Of a DNA stretch of 64,000 nt, positions 1 through 12,350 are shown piece by piece. Where the stretch lies: the NCBI RefSeq assembly GCF_040807025.1, contig NC_090968.1:4143906-4207905 (forward strand), read 5' to 3'. Position 1 is the first letter of the stretch. Each line of letters opens with the position of its first letter. A program made the translations under genes and the position numbers. Source of the DNA: Struthio camelus. Taxonomy: Eukaryota; Chordata; Aves; Struthioniformes; Struthionidae. The notes under the pieces were generated by a model. The model saw only the letters and a list, made by a program, of their open reading frames with translations. It searched no databases and was not told the origin of the DNA.

Positions 1-2339
1 CTCACGGCCATTGGGATACAGGGAACCAGTGCAGTTCTGAGTCATCAAAATACTAGTGGGGAAGTAAGAGGGAGAAAAAGCAATGGATTTTCAGGCAGAG
101 TCCCATCTCTGCATGAAGAGAGGAGCGCCTGCTGTGTTGTACTGTGAATCTCCTTTCCAGATGCTCAGAGGAGCTGTGCTGCCTTCTAGACACTAAGGAG
201 GTGAGTGTGGATTGGGGCAGACACAAGGGTCTAGGATACAGTCTTCCTCTGAACTATGTCTCTCCACAGGTTGAGTGTTACCTGGTTGGTTCTGAGCGTA
301 CATCTCTCTCAGTCGTTTTTTGCTTCACCTCCTTGACTTCCTAGGAAGTTTTGTGTTACGTGCTTCAAAATCAGTTTGATTGCTTCTCAATTTCCAGGTC
401 CACCATCTACCCTTTAATGATCGCAATTATAATGCTTAGAGATGCTCGATACTACACTCGCTTTTCTTTTCATTGTTGTGCTTATTAAAATCTGTCTTTT
501 CCCTTCTTGGATTTATTCTTCAACTTGTTCCCTCTTGCAGAAAAGAAAATTTAACGATCCAATTTTGTATCACTGCAAAGCAGGCAAATGCCCACCGTGG
601 AATACCTTTTCATCTCCCCCTCCCCCGTACTCCCTACTCGTGAACTAGGCATCTCAATGGCTCAGAATCAGAGTTGTTTTAAACAGCTTCACCTGCAAGA
701 AAATATATAGCTTTGAGGTTCAGCAGCGTGACAGTTACTGCTGTTTGGTGTGTGTGTCAAGTGCGAGCTGAGGAACACATCTGAAAGACCTAATACTAGG
801 GTCCTGTCCAAAGGCATTTACAGAGCCTTATCTGGTCTCAGATGTAACAGGAGTAGTATTAGCGGTTGTTTTTCAGCTGTCCATTCAGTCTCTTGGACAG
901 GAAGGCTACACCCGCCATCTATGTGTTGTGAGAGGCTTTTTTCAGCTGACGTTTGTAGCTTTCCTTTGTGCCCGCTTTGTGTACACATTCCCAGGCTTTG
1001 CCTCACTTTTCCATCGTATGTACCTTTTCTCCATATTTAGTCAGCTGAGGCTGAGCTCGGCTTCCAGATACTCTGAAATGTTGTGTCACTCAGTAGGAAA
1101 CTTGTTCTTTGCAACATCTGCTTGGCAGGAATTGTTTTTCCCTATAGATTTCTAAAATAGGCTGTTTAGCTGGACTAATGAGCAGTTCAGTGTGTAGTAG
1201 AGTCACTTAATAAAGAAATCTTAGGCTAAATTCTGGACTTACAAAGGCCATTCATAGTCTTGAATTGTGTCCTGCAGGGTTCTCTCTCTTCCAGAACTGA
1301 TCTCTGCAGGTGAACTGATAATTAGGATTGATTGTTATCCCTAAAGGAGAACGGACTGCTGCTGAGAACATGGCGAGAAAATCTGGGCCACAAAATTAAT
1401 GTTGGTCTGTTAGCTGCTGTTAAACAATGCTGGGTTGAAAAAGGTTGGTTCCACTAGCTGGAGGCAGCCTGGGGAAGGCTCCCTAAAATAGCTTCCCACT
1501 CCATTTTTATACGGGCACCATAGCAGTAAGTGAACGTTGCTCCTGGAAATCATACTCTGTGTGTTTTCTTGTCTCCTTTAGGGGGTGCTGCTCTGAAAAG
1601 AGCACAACAGCATGTATCTTTGACATGGCAAACTTCACTCTCCCCCCTTCAGAGCTAACCAGAAGCTCATGTAAATGACCTTTGAGTCCCAGTCCAGGAG
1701 CTCAAGTGGCAATTGCTCTACAGCATGCAGAGGTTTTGACTGACACTTCAGACCCCGAAGACCTGCAGTGGCAGATATCTCAAGTATCTCAAATGACATT
1801 GCTGAGCAGACACAGCATCAGCAGCCACCCACCTTGCCAGGTTTCTGCTAAGCCTGTTGTAAGGCAGAATCAGGACTAACACAAGGCAAGAAAAGCATCA
1901 CTGACTTCCCCTGGGAGAAATCTAAATTCAAGATACTTTGGAATATCTGTATTATTTAAATACTGAATCTTCCCAAAAAGGCAGAAATGACTTCATCAAG
2001 TTATCCTGCAAAGTATAAGAAATAGCCTCAATTTTATGTAGCCTCACTTCTGCATCCCGAGAAAATACAAAGGGGGTTAAACTTGACTGTGAAATGGCGA
2101 CTGTGCTATTAACTAGGGGAATGGTAAAACTTGGGGAGAAAGGTGGATTTCCTACTGTTTCCGGATCCTTCGCGTCGTTCCTGGTGCTGCACTCCTAACA
2201 TATTCTTAAACTTTTTTTCCCAGCAAAGCCAGGCAAATGTTGCCTGTAGGACCTTCTGAAAACTGATCTCACCACTCTTTCCTACCAGAAAAGGGAGTGA
2301 AAGACACCGGCCTTGCATGGACATTATCAGCCACACACC
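1..2339 (+). other. ADRA1A upstream flank and probable 5' UTR
   Basis: No coding exon is recognised here. The sequence runs directly into the ADRA1A start codon, and no acceptor site is needed just before it, so the lower part is probably 5' UTR as in other vertebrate ADRA1A genes. I found no convincing TATA box or CpG island, so I cannot place the transcription start. An in-frame upstream ATG at 2313 would add nine residues. It has T at -3 and matches no family N-terminus, so it is more likely leader sequence. Confidence 0.5.
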
Positions 2340-3222
2340 ATGGTTTTCCTCCTTGGAAATTCATCTGACTGCTCCAACTGCACCCACTCTGTGGGGCCTG
2401 TAAACATTTCAAAGGCCATTTTACTAGGCATTATTCTAGGGGGGCTGATTATTTTTGGGGTCTTGGGTAACATTCTGGTTATCCTCTCTGTAGCCTGCCA
2501 CAGACATCTTCAGAGCGTTACCCACTATTATATAATCAACCTGGCTGTAGCTGACCTCCTCTTGACTTCCACTGTCCTGCCCTTCTCAGCTACCATGGAG
2601 ATTTTGGGCTACTGGGCCTTTGGGAGAATCTTCTGCAACATCTGGGCAGCTGTTGATGTCCTTTGCTGCACTGCTTCCATTATGAGCCTGTGTATCATCT
2701 CGATAGACAGATACATCGGGGTGAGTTACCCACTGAGATATCCAAGTATAGTGACAGAAAAGAGGGGCCTCCTGGCTTTATTTTGTGTTTGGGCATTGTC
2801 TCTGGTGATATCAATTGGACCTCTTTTTGGGTGGAAGGAACCAGCACCAGAAGATGAGACCATCTGTCAAATCACTGAAGAGCCCGGCTACGTGCTCTTC
2901 TCTGCTCTAGGCTCCTTCTACCTCCCCTTGACTATTATCTTGGTGATGTACTGCCGCGTGTATGTAGTGGCCAAAAGGGAAAACAAAGGCCTGACTTCTG
3001 GCCTGAAGACTGAGAAATCTCATTCTGAAGAAGTGACTCTACGGATCCATCGTAAAAACGCTCCTGAAGCAAGTAGATCTTCATCCAACTCCAAGAGCAA
3101 ACATCATTTCTCAGTGCGTCTCCTCAAATTCTCCAGGGAAAAGAAAGCTGCCAAGACCCTGGGAATAGTTGTGGGATGCTTCGTTTTGTGCTGGCTTCCA
3201 TTTTTTGTAGTAATGCCTATTG
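2340..3222 (+). CDS. ADRA1A: ADRA1A coding exon 1: alpha-1A adrenergic receptor, N-terminus to TM6
   Basis: This exon encodes residues 1-294 plus one base of the next codon. The product is a Gq-coupled plasma-membrane receptor for noradrenaline and adrenaline. The start at 2340 has a strong context (A at -3, G at +4) and opens MVFL like the mammalian protein. Three N-glycosylation sequons lie at N7, N13 and N22. Visible family residues are D106 in TM3 (amine binding), the C99/C176 disulphide pair, DRY at 123-125, S188 and S192 in TM5 (catechol contacts), and CWLP in TM6. The third intracellular loop is basic and serine-rich. The exon ends at the G of ATTG followed by GTAAGT, so reading on through the intron gives an artefactual stop at 3230. 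The intron at the end of TM6 is the conserved alpha-1 receptor position. Identification is very secure. Confidence 0.97.
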
Positions 3223-5100
3223 GTAAGTAAAGCAAAAGCCCCTGCCTTTTACAGCACCTTCCCTGGAGGGAGGGCCATGTTTGTGCCTGTATACAATAGA
3301 GCTGATCAGAAAAGCTCTGAGGGAGCAGTTTGCTATTGGAAAGCTGTCAAAATCACAAACATTCACCATTACAAAATGGTGAATGAAAAAACCGAAGAAG
3401 TCTCAAATCAAACAAAACATCCCTGATCATAATCCTTTTGAGGATTAAAGCATAATCCTTTTCATTTTCAGAAGACTAAGTAACCTTCTTCCACAGAGAA
3501 AGTACTCTTTCAAAACTAGGACTGCTATTTCTGACCAACTCTACTGTTAAAGAATGTTATCTTTTGGGGTATGTGTTTGTATCTAAGTTGGTGGCCCGTT
3601 CTTCAGCTGATATAAAATGTGTAAAAGGTCAAGATATAAATATTTTCAAGGTCAAAGTAGCTGTTTACAAACTCGGGGCCACATTTCCCAAAGTGCTCAG
3701 CACCTAGTAATTCCCACTATGAGGGAAAATCGGCTTCATACCAGGAAGTTTCACTATGAGATACTGTACCGTAATATCCCTCTCTCAGCTCCAAATGAGA
3801 CGTATGTTGTATTTTTATCATATAACCGGTCAGAAGACAGCCACGAGGATCCTTCAAACTAATTTTGTACTTCCTCGTTCGTATCTTATGCGAAACGCCA
3901 CTGAACTCAATGGCCAAACGCTGGCTACCGTTTCATCCATCGTACTGAATATCAGTATTTATTCATCAGTTTTGATCCCAAAGGGAAGCAATGTCTGGGG
4001 TTCGTTCTTTGCTACCAGTCAAATATAAAGCCTTTTAAAGTCACCTTTGATGCAATTGCAGAATGTAAAAGCAGAATACCGGTTTTATACCTAGATCTCA
4101 GCGTGTAGTAATTAGGCATTAAATATCACATTAAAGTTTGCATTGTGACAGCTGCACTAAAAACGAGTTTTTAAAACCTGGAACCTCATAGCTTAAATCT
4201 GTGATTGCCAATTTCAATAGCTTTCCTTATGGAAAAGGCTTGTGCTATGTAGGAAAATTAAGTAAGATTATATAAAAGTTTTAGCCAGGAATGGACCAAT
4301 CTGTAGAATTAAGAAAAAAAAAAGTTTCCCCCCCAAAAAAAGACTTTGGGTTTTTTTTAAAAACCCTTACAAAAGCCTTTTCTTCTTTAGTTTACCTACG
4401 TTACATTTATCAAGATTATCAGGTTGTTTCATGAAATCCTGCCGCTAACATTGCCACGTGAAAAAAATAAACAAAAAACCAAAAGCTACAGGACTTTTTC
4501 TTTTGGCCAGTACTGGGAAGTGCTGGAGTAAAAGATGTAGCTGTTTTGTAAGGAGAAGTCCTCAAAGGCCTGGCTTGTGCTGTCCAGGATGTCAGCATAT
4601 TGGAATGTTGGTTGCCAAGACGTCTAAAACATACCCAAAAAGGGTTTGCGAGAATGCATTAAACACTTTTCATCTGCAAATGTGGTTGCCCACGCAGAGC
4701 TGTTGTTGTTAATTAATTTGCTTTGTATTCAAGAAATTGTCTAGATTCAAGGCTCACTTTGCACCTTTCTTTGATCCCATACAAGGAAACTTTCTTGAGG
4801 TTAGTTTCCCTATCTTTGTGGGGTTACGGTGTTATTTTTAAAGCATATAATAAGTCTTTTCAAAGCCTATTTGTTAGTTTTGTTTAAAGACAGAAACTAT
4901 TAAATAGAAAAGTAGCATGAAGAATCATGTCTCTGAAAAAATAAGGAAACGTCTTGATGTAGACCGTCCCACCCAAAGTCAGCGACTCACCCAGAGATGA
5001 TTTTACGTGGCACGCTACATCTATGCAACACAGACTACTTTCCAAAAGAGAGCAAGCATTTTCAGATCTATTCTGCAGATACGTGAAAAAAGCCAAGCAC

Positions 5101-5160
5101 AATGAGGGGAAGTCATTCGGCCAAGCTCACACAGCAGGTTAGTGGCAGAAGTCTGATTTT
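5101..5160 (+). repeat. MIR/L2-like ancient repeat fragment
   Basis: The run GGCCAAGCTCACACAGCAGG followed by TTAGTGGCAGAA matches the typical 3' phrase of old amniote MIR/L2-type repeats (protein-free, 'AAGGTCACACAGCAAG' style). It is short and diverged. Confidence 0.5.
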
Positions 5161-7400
5161 TTCAGCTGTGCAGAGCAGCTCTCCCCACTCTGTTGCTGAA
5201 ATTAATGGGAGTTGTGGAGTTCACAGTACAGCCGGCTGGGGAACAAGAATTTTGTTGTACAAAATACCAGTTCTGCAGCTTTTTTTGCAATGGGACAAAC
5301 CTGTAAAGGGATCCATCAGCTGCTGCAGGTCATTTTAGTTACTGCAGGAGGCAGAGCCTTTGAGAATCAGACCCTGAATGAAGGGTACCCCATGAGACAG
5401 ATATTCTTAGGCTTTGGCACGCAAACCACTTCAGATGACTGGCAGGTGCTTGCTACTCTGTGCAGCAAATGTTCCCAGACTGAAGGTTTATTTGGCTGTG
5501 CTCTACAGCATCTTCAAGATCCCCACGTCTATTAACATCAACAATACTAGCTAAGAATTGAGGTAAAGCAGGATACACAGGCTTGTTACAGGGCTATGGG
5601 ATGAAATCTTTTGGGGTGGGGGCAGGAGTGACAGAAGCGTATCAAGGCCCTTGGGGATAAAGGCAATGCGTCCGTATCAGCAGATGTTGCTAACAGCCAG
5701 AGAAACAGCTTGAGTATCCCTGCCATAAGACAGTGTCTTAACTGAAAACAGTATGCAAAGTTGCCATAAAGATGGAGGGCTGCTTTGCAATCTGTGTGGG
5801 TAATAATGCTTTTCTTACCTTCTCTGATGGATGGAGTTTTCAGTCCAGGCAAAGGATGTGTCCAAATGCTTTATCTGCACGACAGCTGACAAAGATTTTC
5901 AGCCCAATACACCTTCTTTTCACTTGGCTTTGATGTTGTTTGTGGAGTGAGCCAGAGAATGATAATCCTGCTGCATGAAAATAAAAGCAGTTTTAAGATT
6001 TGTTCCTCGTTGCATCCTGGAGTGTAAACCCAACCTTCACAAAATTTCCTTAGAAAGAAAGTGTGTTAAAACAGCTCATTACCCAGCCGCGGAAGCGGTC
6101 AGGTTTTCATTTCTGAATGTGCTCTACTCTTTAGAGTTACAGATCCACTCCCAGTCTGTAGGTTTTCCTATAAAAAGCTTTGAACTCAACACGTCTTCAC
6201 AAGTTATTTGGGCTCTGACTTAGTAGGTTCTCTCAAATATGTCCCAACTAGATACGCAGTGTTCACATTCCCCTTATTAAATCTGATTTTCTCTAGATGA
6301 TGTAAGCTAGGAGGACTGGCAGGCAAGAGAGCTGCATTTCAGTTTTCCTACATTAGCCAGAACCTTACCACCACACTTTTTCAAATCAGCTATAAAATGA
6401 AAACCTGCTTCCCTTCACAGGGGTTTGACATTTTTCTAAAGTCAGAACTGGCTCCTGGAAGAACCTCCACATCAAGGAGCAGCAAGAGCAGGGCTGCTCC
6501 ACAAGGCAGGACAATCCAGGAGCCGGGGTGATAACAGCACAGGCAGCAACCATGCCCTCACCAAAAGGGTGTAGTCTTGCAATACCTAAACAAGGCAAGC
6601 AAAGGTGGCCAACTTCCACAGGTTCAGGTGACAGTCCAGTGATCATCAGACAAACGCAAAGCAACAGACCAAAATCTGCAGAGGACAAGCCTAGCCTCAG
6701 GACAGATCAGAACAGATTAAGGACAAGAGCCGGACCTTAAATGCAGCTCCCTGGCCAATGGGTGGAGGGTGCATGGGTGCAGGCCCCAACTGAGGCTGGT
6801 CAGGGCATTAAGGCCTGTTAGCGCACTCAGGGCCCTGACACTGCAATGCTGGAATAACAGCCCACTGCACACCCTGCGTCTTCCATTTCAGTTTGTCTTC
6901 TTCTTGCAATTGCTGGAAAGGGAGATGGACAGAAAAACAGACGGACAAGTACAGAGATAGATACTCAGAGCTGTACGCGTCTGGGAGTTCAGTGCATTTC
7001 CCCATGCATGGGACCAGCTTTCAAGGTGGATGAGGTTACAATTCACAGAGCAGATCTTTCCCTGGAATTGGAAGATGCTGGAGGCTACTCAAAGCATTTC
7101 TCGGAAGCTTCTTAATGACAAGAATGGTGCTAAGTTAGGACTGATGCTTTGCCTTAACAAATCCTCAGAAACAAACTCGCAGAGTTTTGTTAGCTGTGCA
7201 CTTCCTTTGGAAAACTAACTTAAATTTATCTGGTTGTAACTGGTGCTTTCCGACCCAGGAAGAAGGAAAAAAGGAAGAGCTCAGTCAGGAGGCTGAGGGA
7301 GAACATACAATGCAGAATGCTAAATTGGGGAAAGACAAGGAAGGCTTTTTAGCGTTTGTCAATCATTTTCATGATGAAGTGAGCAGAAAAAAGGATACTC

Positions 7401-7413
7401 GGGGGGGGGGGGG
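7401..7413 (+). repeat. G13 homopolymer
   Basis: Thirteen consecutive G residues in ADRA1A intron 1. Homopolymers of this length are prone to sequencing error and can form G-quadruplexes. Confidence 0.9.
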
Positions 7414-9555
7414 TATTTACATTTGTAGTAGAGTAGTATATTAGGCTTGTGAACTGGCATAAATGCTGTCAAGGGAATCCTCTAAGCCTGTCTACGTGCC
7501 AGTCTGCAGCTGGTTTCTAATAACTTTCTGTGGTTGTTCTTTCACTGGCAACAAGGAGAATAACTCTCTACTGTCACTAGAGGTGAACCAGAAAAGAACA
7601 GCGCATTTTGCTGTCTCTGCTATTGATGCAGTATCTCAAGATGTCAAAAGGAAGGGAGTAGGGACAGGCACCGAAGCCCTGTGTTTTCCTGTGACACTTG
7701 CATTGTTCCATGTATGCACTTGCTATATGCTTTAATGAGGTGGCTGATTTGGCTCTGGTGTCTTGCTTGGGCTTCAGAGACATGAGTGCATACACAGTCC
7801 ACTCATTTGCAAATGGAAAATCTTGTTTTGGAGCGTTTAAGTCAAAGCATAAGTCAAAGGTGAGCAGATGTGATGGAAAAATTTCAGCCATTTATATGCT
7901 ATCAGATAGAGAAATTCACCTACCTTAATCATGCTGGTTACGGTACTATTGACCTATCCTCCTTTATTCTGCAAGGCAGGGACCACGCATGGCTGATTTC
8001 TGGCTGGACTATCAAAGCTGATTTCCAAAGGCTGTACTTTAAGGACCCGGTCTGCCTTTTGCTACTGGGAAAAAACGTACCATTCCCTAGGCGTAGCTCG
8101 ATGGTCACTTGCTCTTTTCAGGATTACGTGAGCCTTGATTCAGTACGTTCCTGAAGACCTGAAACATGGTGTCCCACCGATTCGTAATCGAGTAAAGTAG
8201 CTGAACGAATTGGTGATATTAATAGCCATTTAAATTGCAACAAAAGATTTATAGAATCAGTTGCGTTATGTTTCGTGATTCATATGCAGTGTCTACAGCT
8301 TTCTTGCGTGAACTACTTGTCAGAGAGAAGGCATGTTCTTACCTTTAAAATATTCTTGCCTTGCCTTGTATAGTCACCACTTTCAAGTCCCTGGAATAAA
8401 TGAACCAAGAAGAATGTCATTTTCCACTCACTGTTAAACCTCATGGTGCTATTTAGAATTTGCTAGTGATTGAAAGGTAATGAATGATTCCCCCACCCCA
8501 CCCCCCCAGCAAATTTCAGGATTTGTCTTCAATTTGTATTCATAAAGGACAGATTTTCAGCTTCTGCTAAAGAATGTAATTCCACTGTTGCTAACCCTAA
8601 GGATTCCAGAATCACGACTAACAATCACGCAGTGACAAAATTGTGACAGAGACGGAATTAGACTGATCGTTTCAAACTATTCTGTGAGCCACCAGATTTT
8701 TGTTCTTTAAATAAAAGCTAAGACTTTGTTGTAAGAACATGACTCTGGGAGCTAGGGTTTTGGGAGGAATACCAAATATTTTTAAAATGCTAGCAGCAAG
8801 ATCCAGAATCATTCCACTGTAGTAACAGCACGGGAGCTAGAATTTCACCGACAATAAAGTGACTTGTAGATCAGTGGGCTTAGTCAAGATTTACAGGGGG
8901 AACGAAACCTCAGTTTACCTTGCAATGTTTTTATCAACTTTTTAAATCTGCAGCTGCACACAATGAATCTGGCAATAGTTGCCCAAGATGTTTGCTTTTT
9001 GCCAGAAGTATCTACTATAAGCGGGTACAATACAAAACAGAGCAGAAATTACGTCTGAAAAAATCCAAATGATCAGAGCATCATTCCTAGATTGACTCTT
9101 TCCTGTTATCTGTCCTTCCCACGCATCACCTTGTCTGAAGAAACATCCACACCGTACCAAGTGCTCCAGAGCTCTGAATTCAGGCCCTTGTGAATAAGAA
9201 CAACCTCTCTCTCCTCTTTCTGTGACTGTTTACTACAGCTCAGGGATATCTGAGGACAAAGTCACTCTTGTTTTCCCCTGGAAACAGCCACAATATTCTA
9301 GGCCCTAGGACAGGTACAGGGCTTCACAGATGCAGGCTTTCACCAGTCCTCGTTTTTATTCTCACCGAAACATAACTATACTGTTGCTCTGCATTTGTTA
9401 TGTTAATTGATTGTACAAAACCCAGAAGCATTTCCTAGTATTCAAGGGTTCTTTGATCCCACATTTGTTCCCACAGAAGATACTTCCCATAAGAAAGCAG
9501 CAGAGTGAGAGACAGCATATATGTAAGAGCACAGCTGTTGCATGTCTGCAGCAGT

Positions 9556-9602
9556 GTGTATATATATATATATGTGTGTGTGTACACATATATATATATA
9601 AA
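9556..9602. repeat. TA/TG compound microsatellite with inverted symmetry
   Basis: A (TA)n tract passes into (TG)n, then ACACA, then (TA)n again, so the two halves are self-complementary and could form a cruciform or hairpin. It lies in ADRA1A intron 1. Confidence 0.85.
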
Positions 9603-11806
9603 AATACAATTTCCGTGGGGTGTTTTCTGTTTGACCTGAGATGCAGTACAGAGTGCAGTCTCACGGAATAAAGTTCAGCACTAACATTGAGCTTGGGAAC
9701 ACAAGATGAAACATATTTAGCAACATTCACAGTGCAGACTGCCTCACAGGAGATCCAGCTCGCCTCTGGTATAGAATCGGCCTGTGTGAGGTAATCAGCG
9801 TTCCTTTGTGCTTCGTTCTCTGGGCCTTTAGGGCAGTTGCTCTGGAGTAGCTGCCACCTTCTAACTTGATCCCTTCAGGACCGACCCCACGGTTTGAGCT
9901 TTATGTTTGGCCTTTCTGTAAGCCACACTGCTATCCCCTTGGAATGACAACAGCTCTGTTTTCAGTTTGCTGTAATTCCAGAGGCATATTTCATCGGCAT
10001 TAGAGGTAAAAGATGGTTAGGATTTTTGCTGGACTGTTATGCAAGGTTTTAAGCTTGCACTTTTCCCAGTTCCTTCAGACACTTTCAGTCATCATAAAAT
10101 AACACTGGCAAATACTGTTCAGTTCTCTGCTCACAAAGTGCAGGGGTACTACTGTCCTCTCCCAAGCGGAGTCTACAAACGTTGTCTGCTAGGCACTGCG
10201 CACAGCTATTCATCGCAAGCTCTGAATATACAACCTTAACTGTTTTGCAGATTACTGCCAGTTCCTTAGCTCGTACGGGTACAGGCCTGACCTCATTCAT
10301 GCACTTACTCTGCACTGAGCAGCGCCAATGTAGCCATACTACCCTGCCTGCCTTTTCCTCTGCTCTGACTCAATCACCAGACTTGTGCCATACAACATAA
10401 AAGGGAGTAAAAAGCAGTGAACCTAACCTTGAGCATCATAACCTCATCTGTCTGTAATTATTTGCCTTCCCTGGGCTTTCAACCACAATCACCAGAGCTA
10501 TGAGATTTAATAGTGGGGCTGGATTTTATGAGCACTTTGAGGTCCATAGGACATAAAAACATCCAGGATCCTGCTCCTGTTCTGCTAACAGAGACGTTAC
10601 AGGGTTAAATAAGTAGCAGAAGCTTCCTTAGTTTAGGGGGCTTCTAAATCCCTGTGTGCTATCTATGCATGATGTAGTACTGATTTTTTAAGCAACCTAT
10701 AATCAAGCAACTCTGTAACTTCTGACTAGTGAGAAAACCAAATTACATCTTTGTGACCAAATTGGCACTTACTCAGCAGGAGATACATGGAAAACTTAAC
10801 TCTTAGCTCTGAAGAAACTTGAAGTTGGCAAACGTGAAAATAAATTGTGAGTGGGGAGAATGCAATCCTGACGTTTTCAGGGGTGAGTGATGAAATATTT
10901 AATGGCAAATGAACAGTACATTTTATTTTCATATAAAAAGCAACTGAATTGTGCTACTGCCACTTTTAGATAAACTTCAAACTTCCAAAAAAAAAAAAAA
11001 CAACAGGAATTCAAGCCTCATTTAGTCAATCTCCAATTTAAAGGCATTAAAAGATCAGTTTAAGTTTTCTTTACTGTTCTTTCAGCACAGACCGTAGGGA
11101 GACAGTGGAAGAGGAGGTCTCTAAACCGTGTTCAGTTTTGCCACTATTTAGCATTTTGTTCCCGACAAAGGACCAGAGCAGACATGAAGCCTTGTGAATA
11201 CGATGGAGAATTAGTTTTAAAAGGGAAAATATTTCACTTCACAACTGCTGCTCACTATCTGACCTCTATTAGAAGATGGCTGGATGATGGCAGCACTCCC
11301 TGGTCTATAATTACGCCTAGCCTACTAGTGAGAGAATTAGCAAAACTCCCTCTGGAGAATTAGGTGCTATTATAAATCTGCTTTCTCAGTCCTGACTGTT
11401 AGTGGGCAAGTGCCCAAATCCAAGTTGACACTAATTGGCAGCCACCAAGTGGTCAAGGACTGAACAGACATGGACTCTGAACTGCTCACGCCAAGGGAGG
11501 ATGAGCTGCGATAACAAAGCCGTTGCTTCGTCAGTGCTAAGAACACATTTTATTCCATGCACAATTGTCCACAGAACCAAGCAGCGCTTAGTAGCTCTTA
11601 GCCTTTCCTCATGCTACAGGGAGCTTGCTCACCTTGCCCAAACCCTGCATCTGCATGGTGACACTGCCAGTATGCAGGCAAGACCTGCACACCTTCCTTC
11701 CCTAAAAGGAGACACAGTGCAAGGAAAGAAGTAATTTGCTACGGGGGAGACATGCTGAAGAACTCTGCCAAGAGAATGCGTTCTCTGATTTCTTCTATGA
11801 GCAAAC

Positions 11807-11870
11807 TTTTTTTTTGAATTTTGAATTTTTTTGAATTTTGAAATTTTTTTTGAATTTTTTGAATTTTGAA
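11807..11870. repeat. GAATTTT minisatellite-like array
   Basis: Six or so imperfect copies of a T-rich unit containing GAATTTT, with T-tracts of varying length between the GAA steps. It lies in ADRA1A intron 1. It is probably a slippage-born simple repeat. Confidence 0.85.
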
Positions 11871-12239
11871 CTTGTCTGACTTAAACTACCAGCCACTGCC
11901 CATTTAGAGGTTTCAGCGCACTGAACAAACTGCTTTATCACCAGGCTTAGCAGCACTGTTTGAAAATAACTTCTACTTGCTACCAGATACATCAAACACT
12001 GGTATTAATCACAACCGCAACATCACAGACTATTAAAGAGCTGGAAAATTATATATATAATAGATATATAAAATAAGATTCTTAACCCAGGGAACCTGTG
12101 GAATATGGTATTTTCCCCCTTTTTCCAGATTTTCAGGTAGCCAACAGAAAAGATTAGGAAAAGTTCATGAACTATAGATACCCAGGTGTCTGCAATAGCT
12201 TTTCTTTGGCTAGCTGAATGCACAGGACAAATACTAACA

Positions 12240-12350
12240 TGTCAGTCATTCCTCACAACAGTCCTGCAAAGTACAGAAGGATTTTGCCCATTATACAGAG
12301 AAGATACAGAGGGTGAAATATTTTACCCATCCAATGCAGTAATTCAGTGG
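12240..12350 (+). repeat. MIR/L2-like ancient repeat fragment
   Basis: The order CTCACAACAGTCCTGCAAAG, then a TTTTGCCCATTATACAGA phrase, then GAAGATACAGAGGGTGAA resembles the conserved 3' part of old amniote MIR/L2-type repeats. Diverged; called by eye. Confidence 0.5.

Noticed and set aside
2313..2339. Upstream in-frame ATG extending ADRA1A by nine residues
   Set aside because: Poor start context (T at -3) and no match to the family N-terminus; the ATG at 2340 has a strong context and the expected MVFL start.
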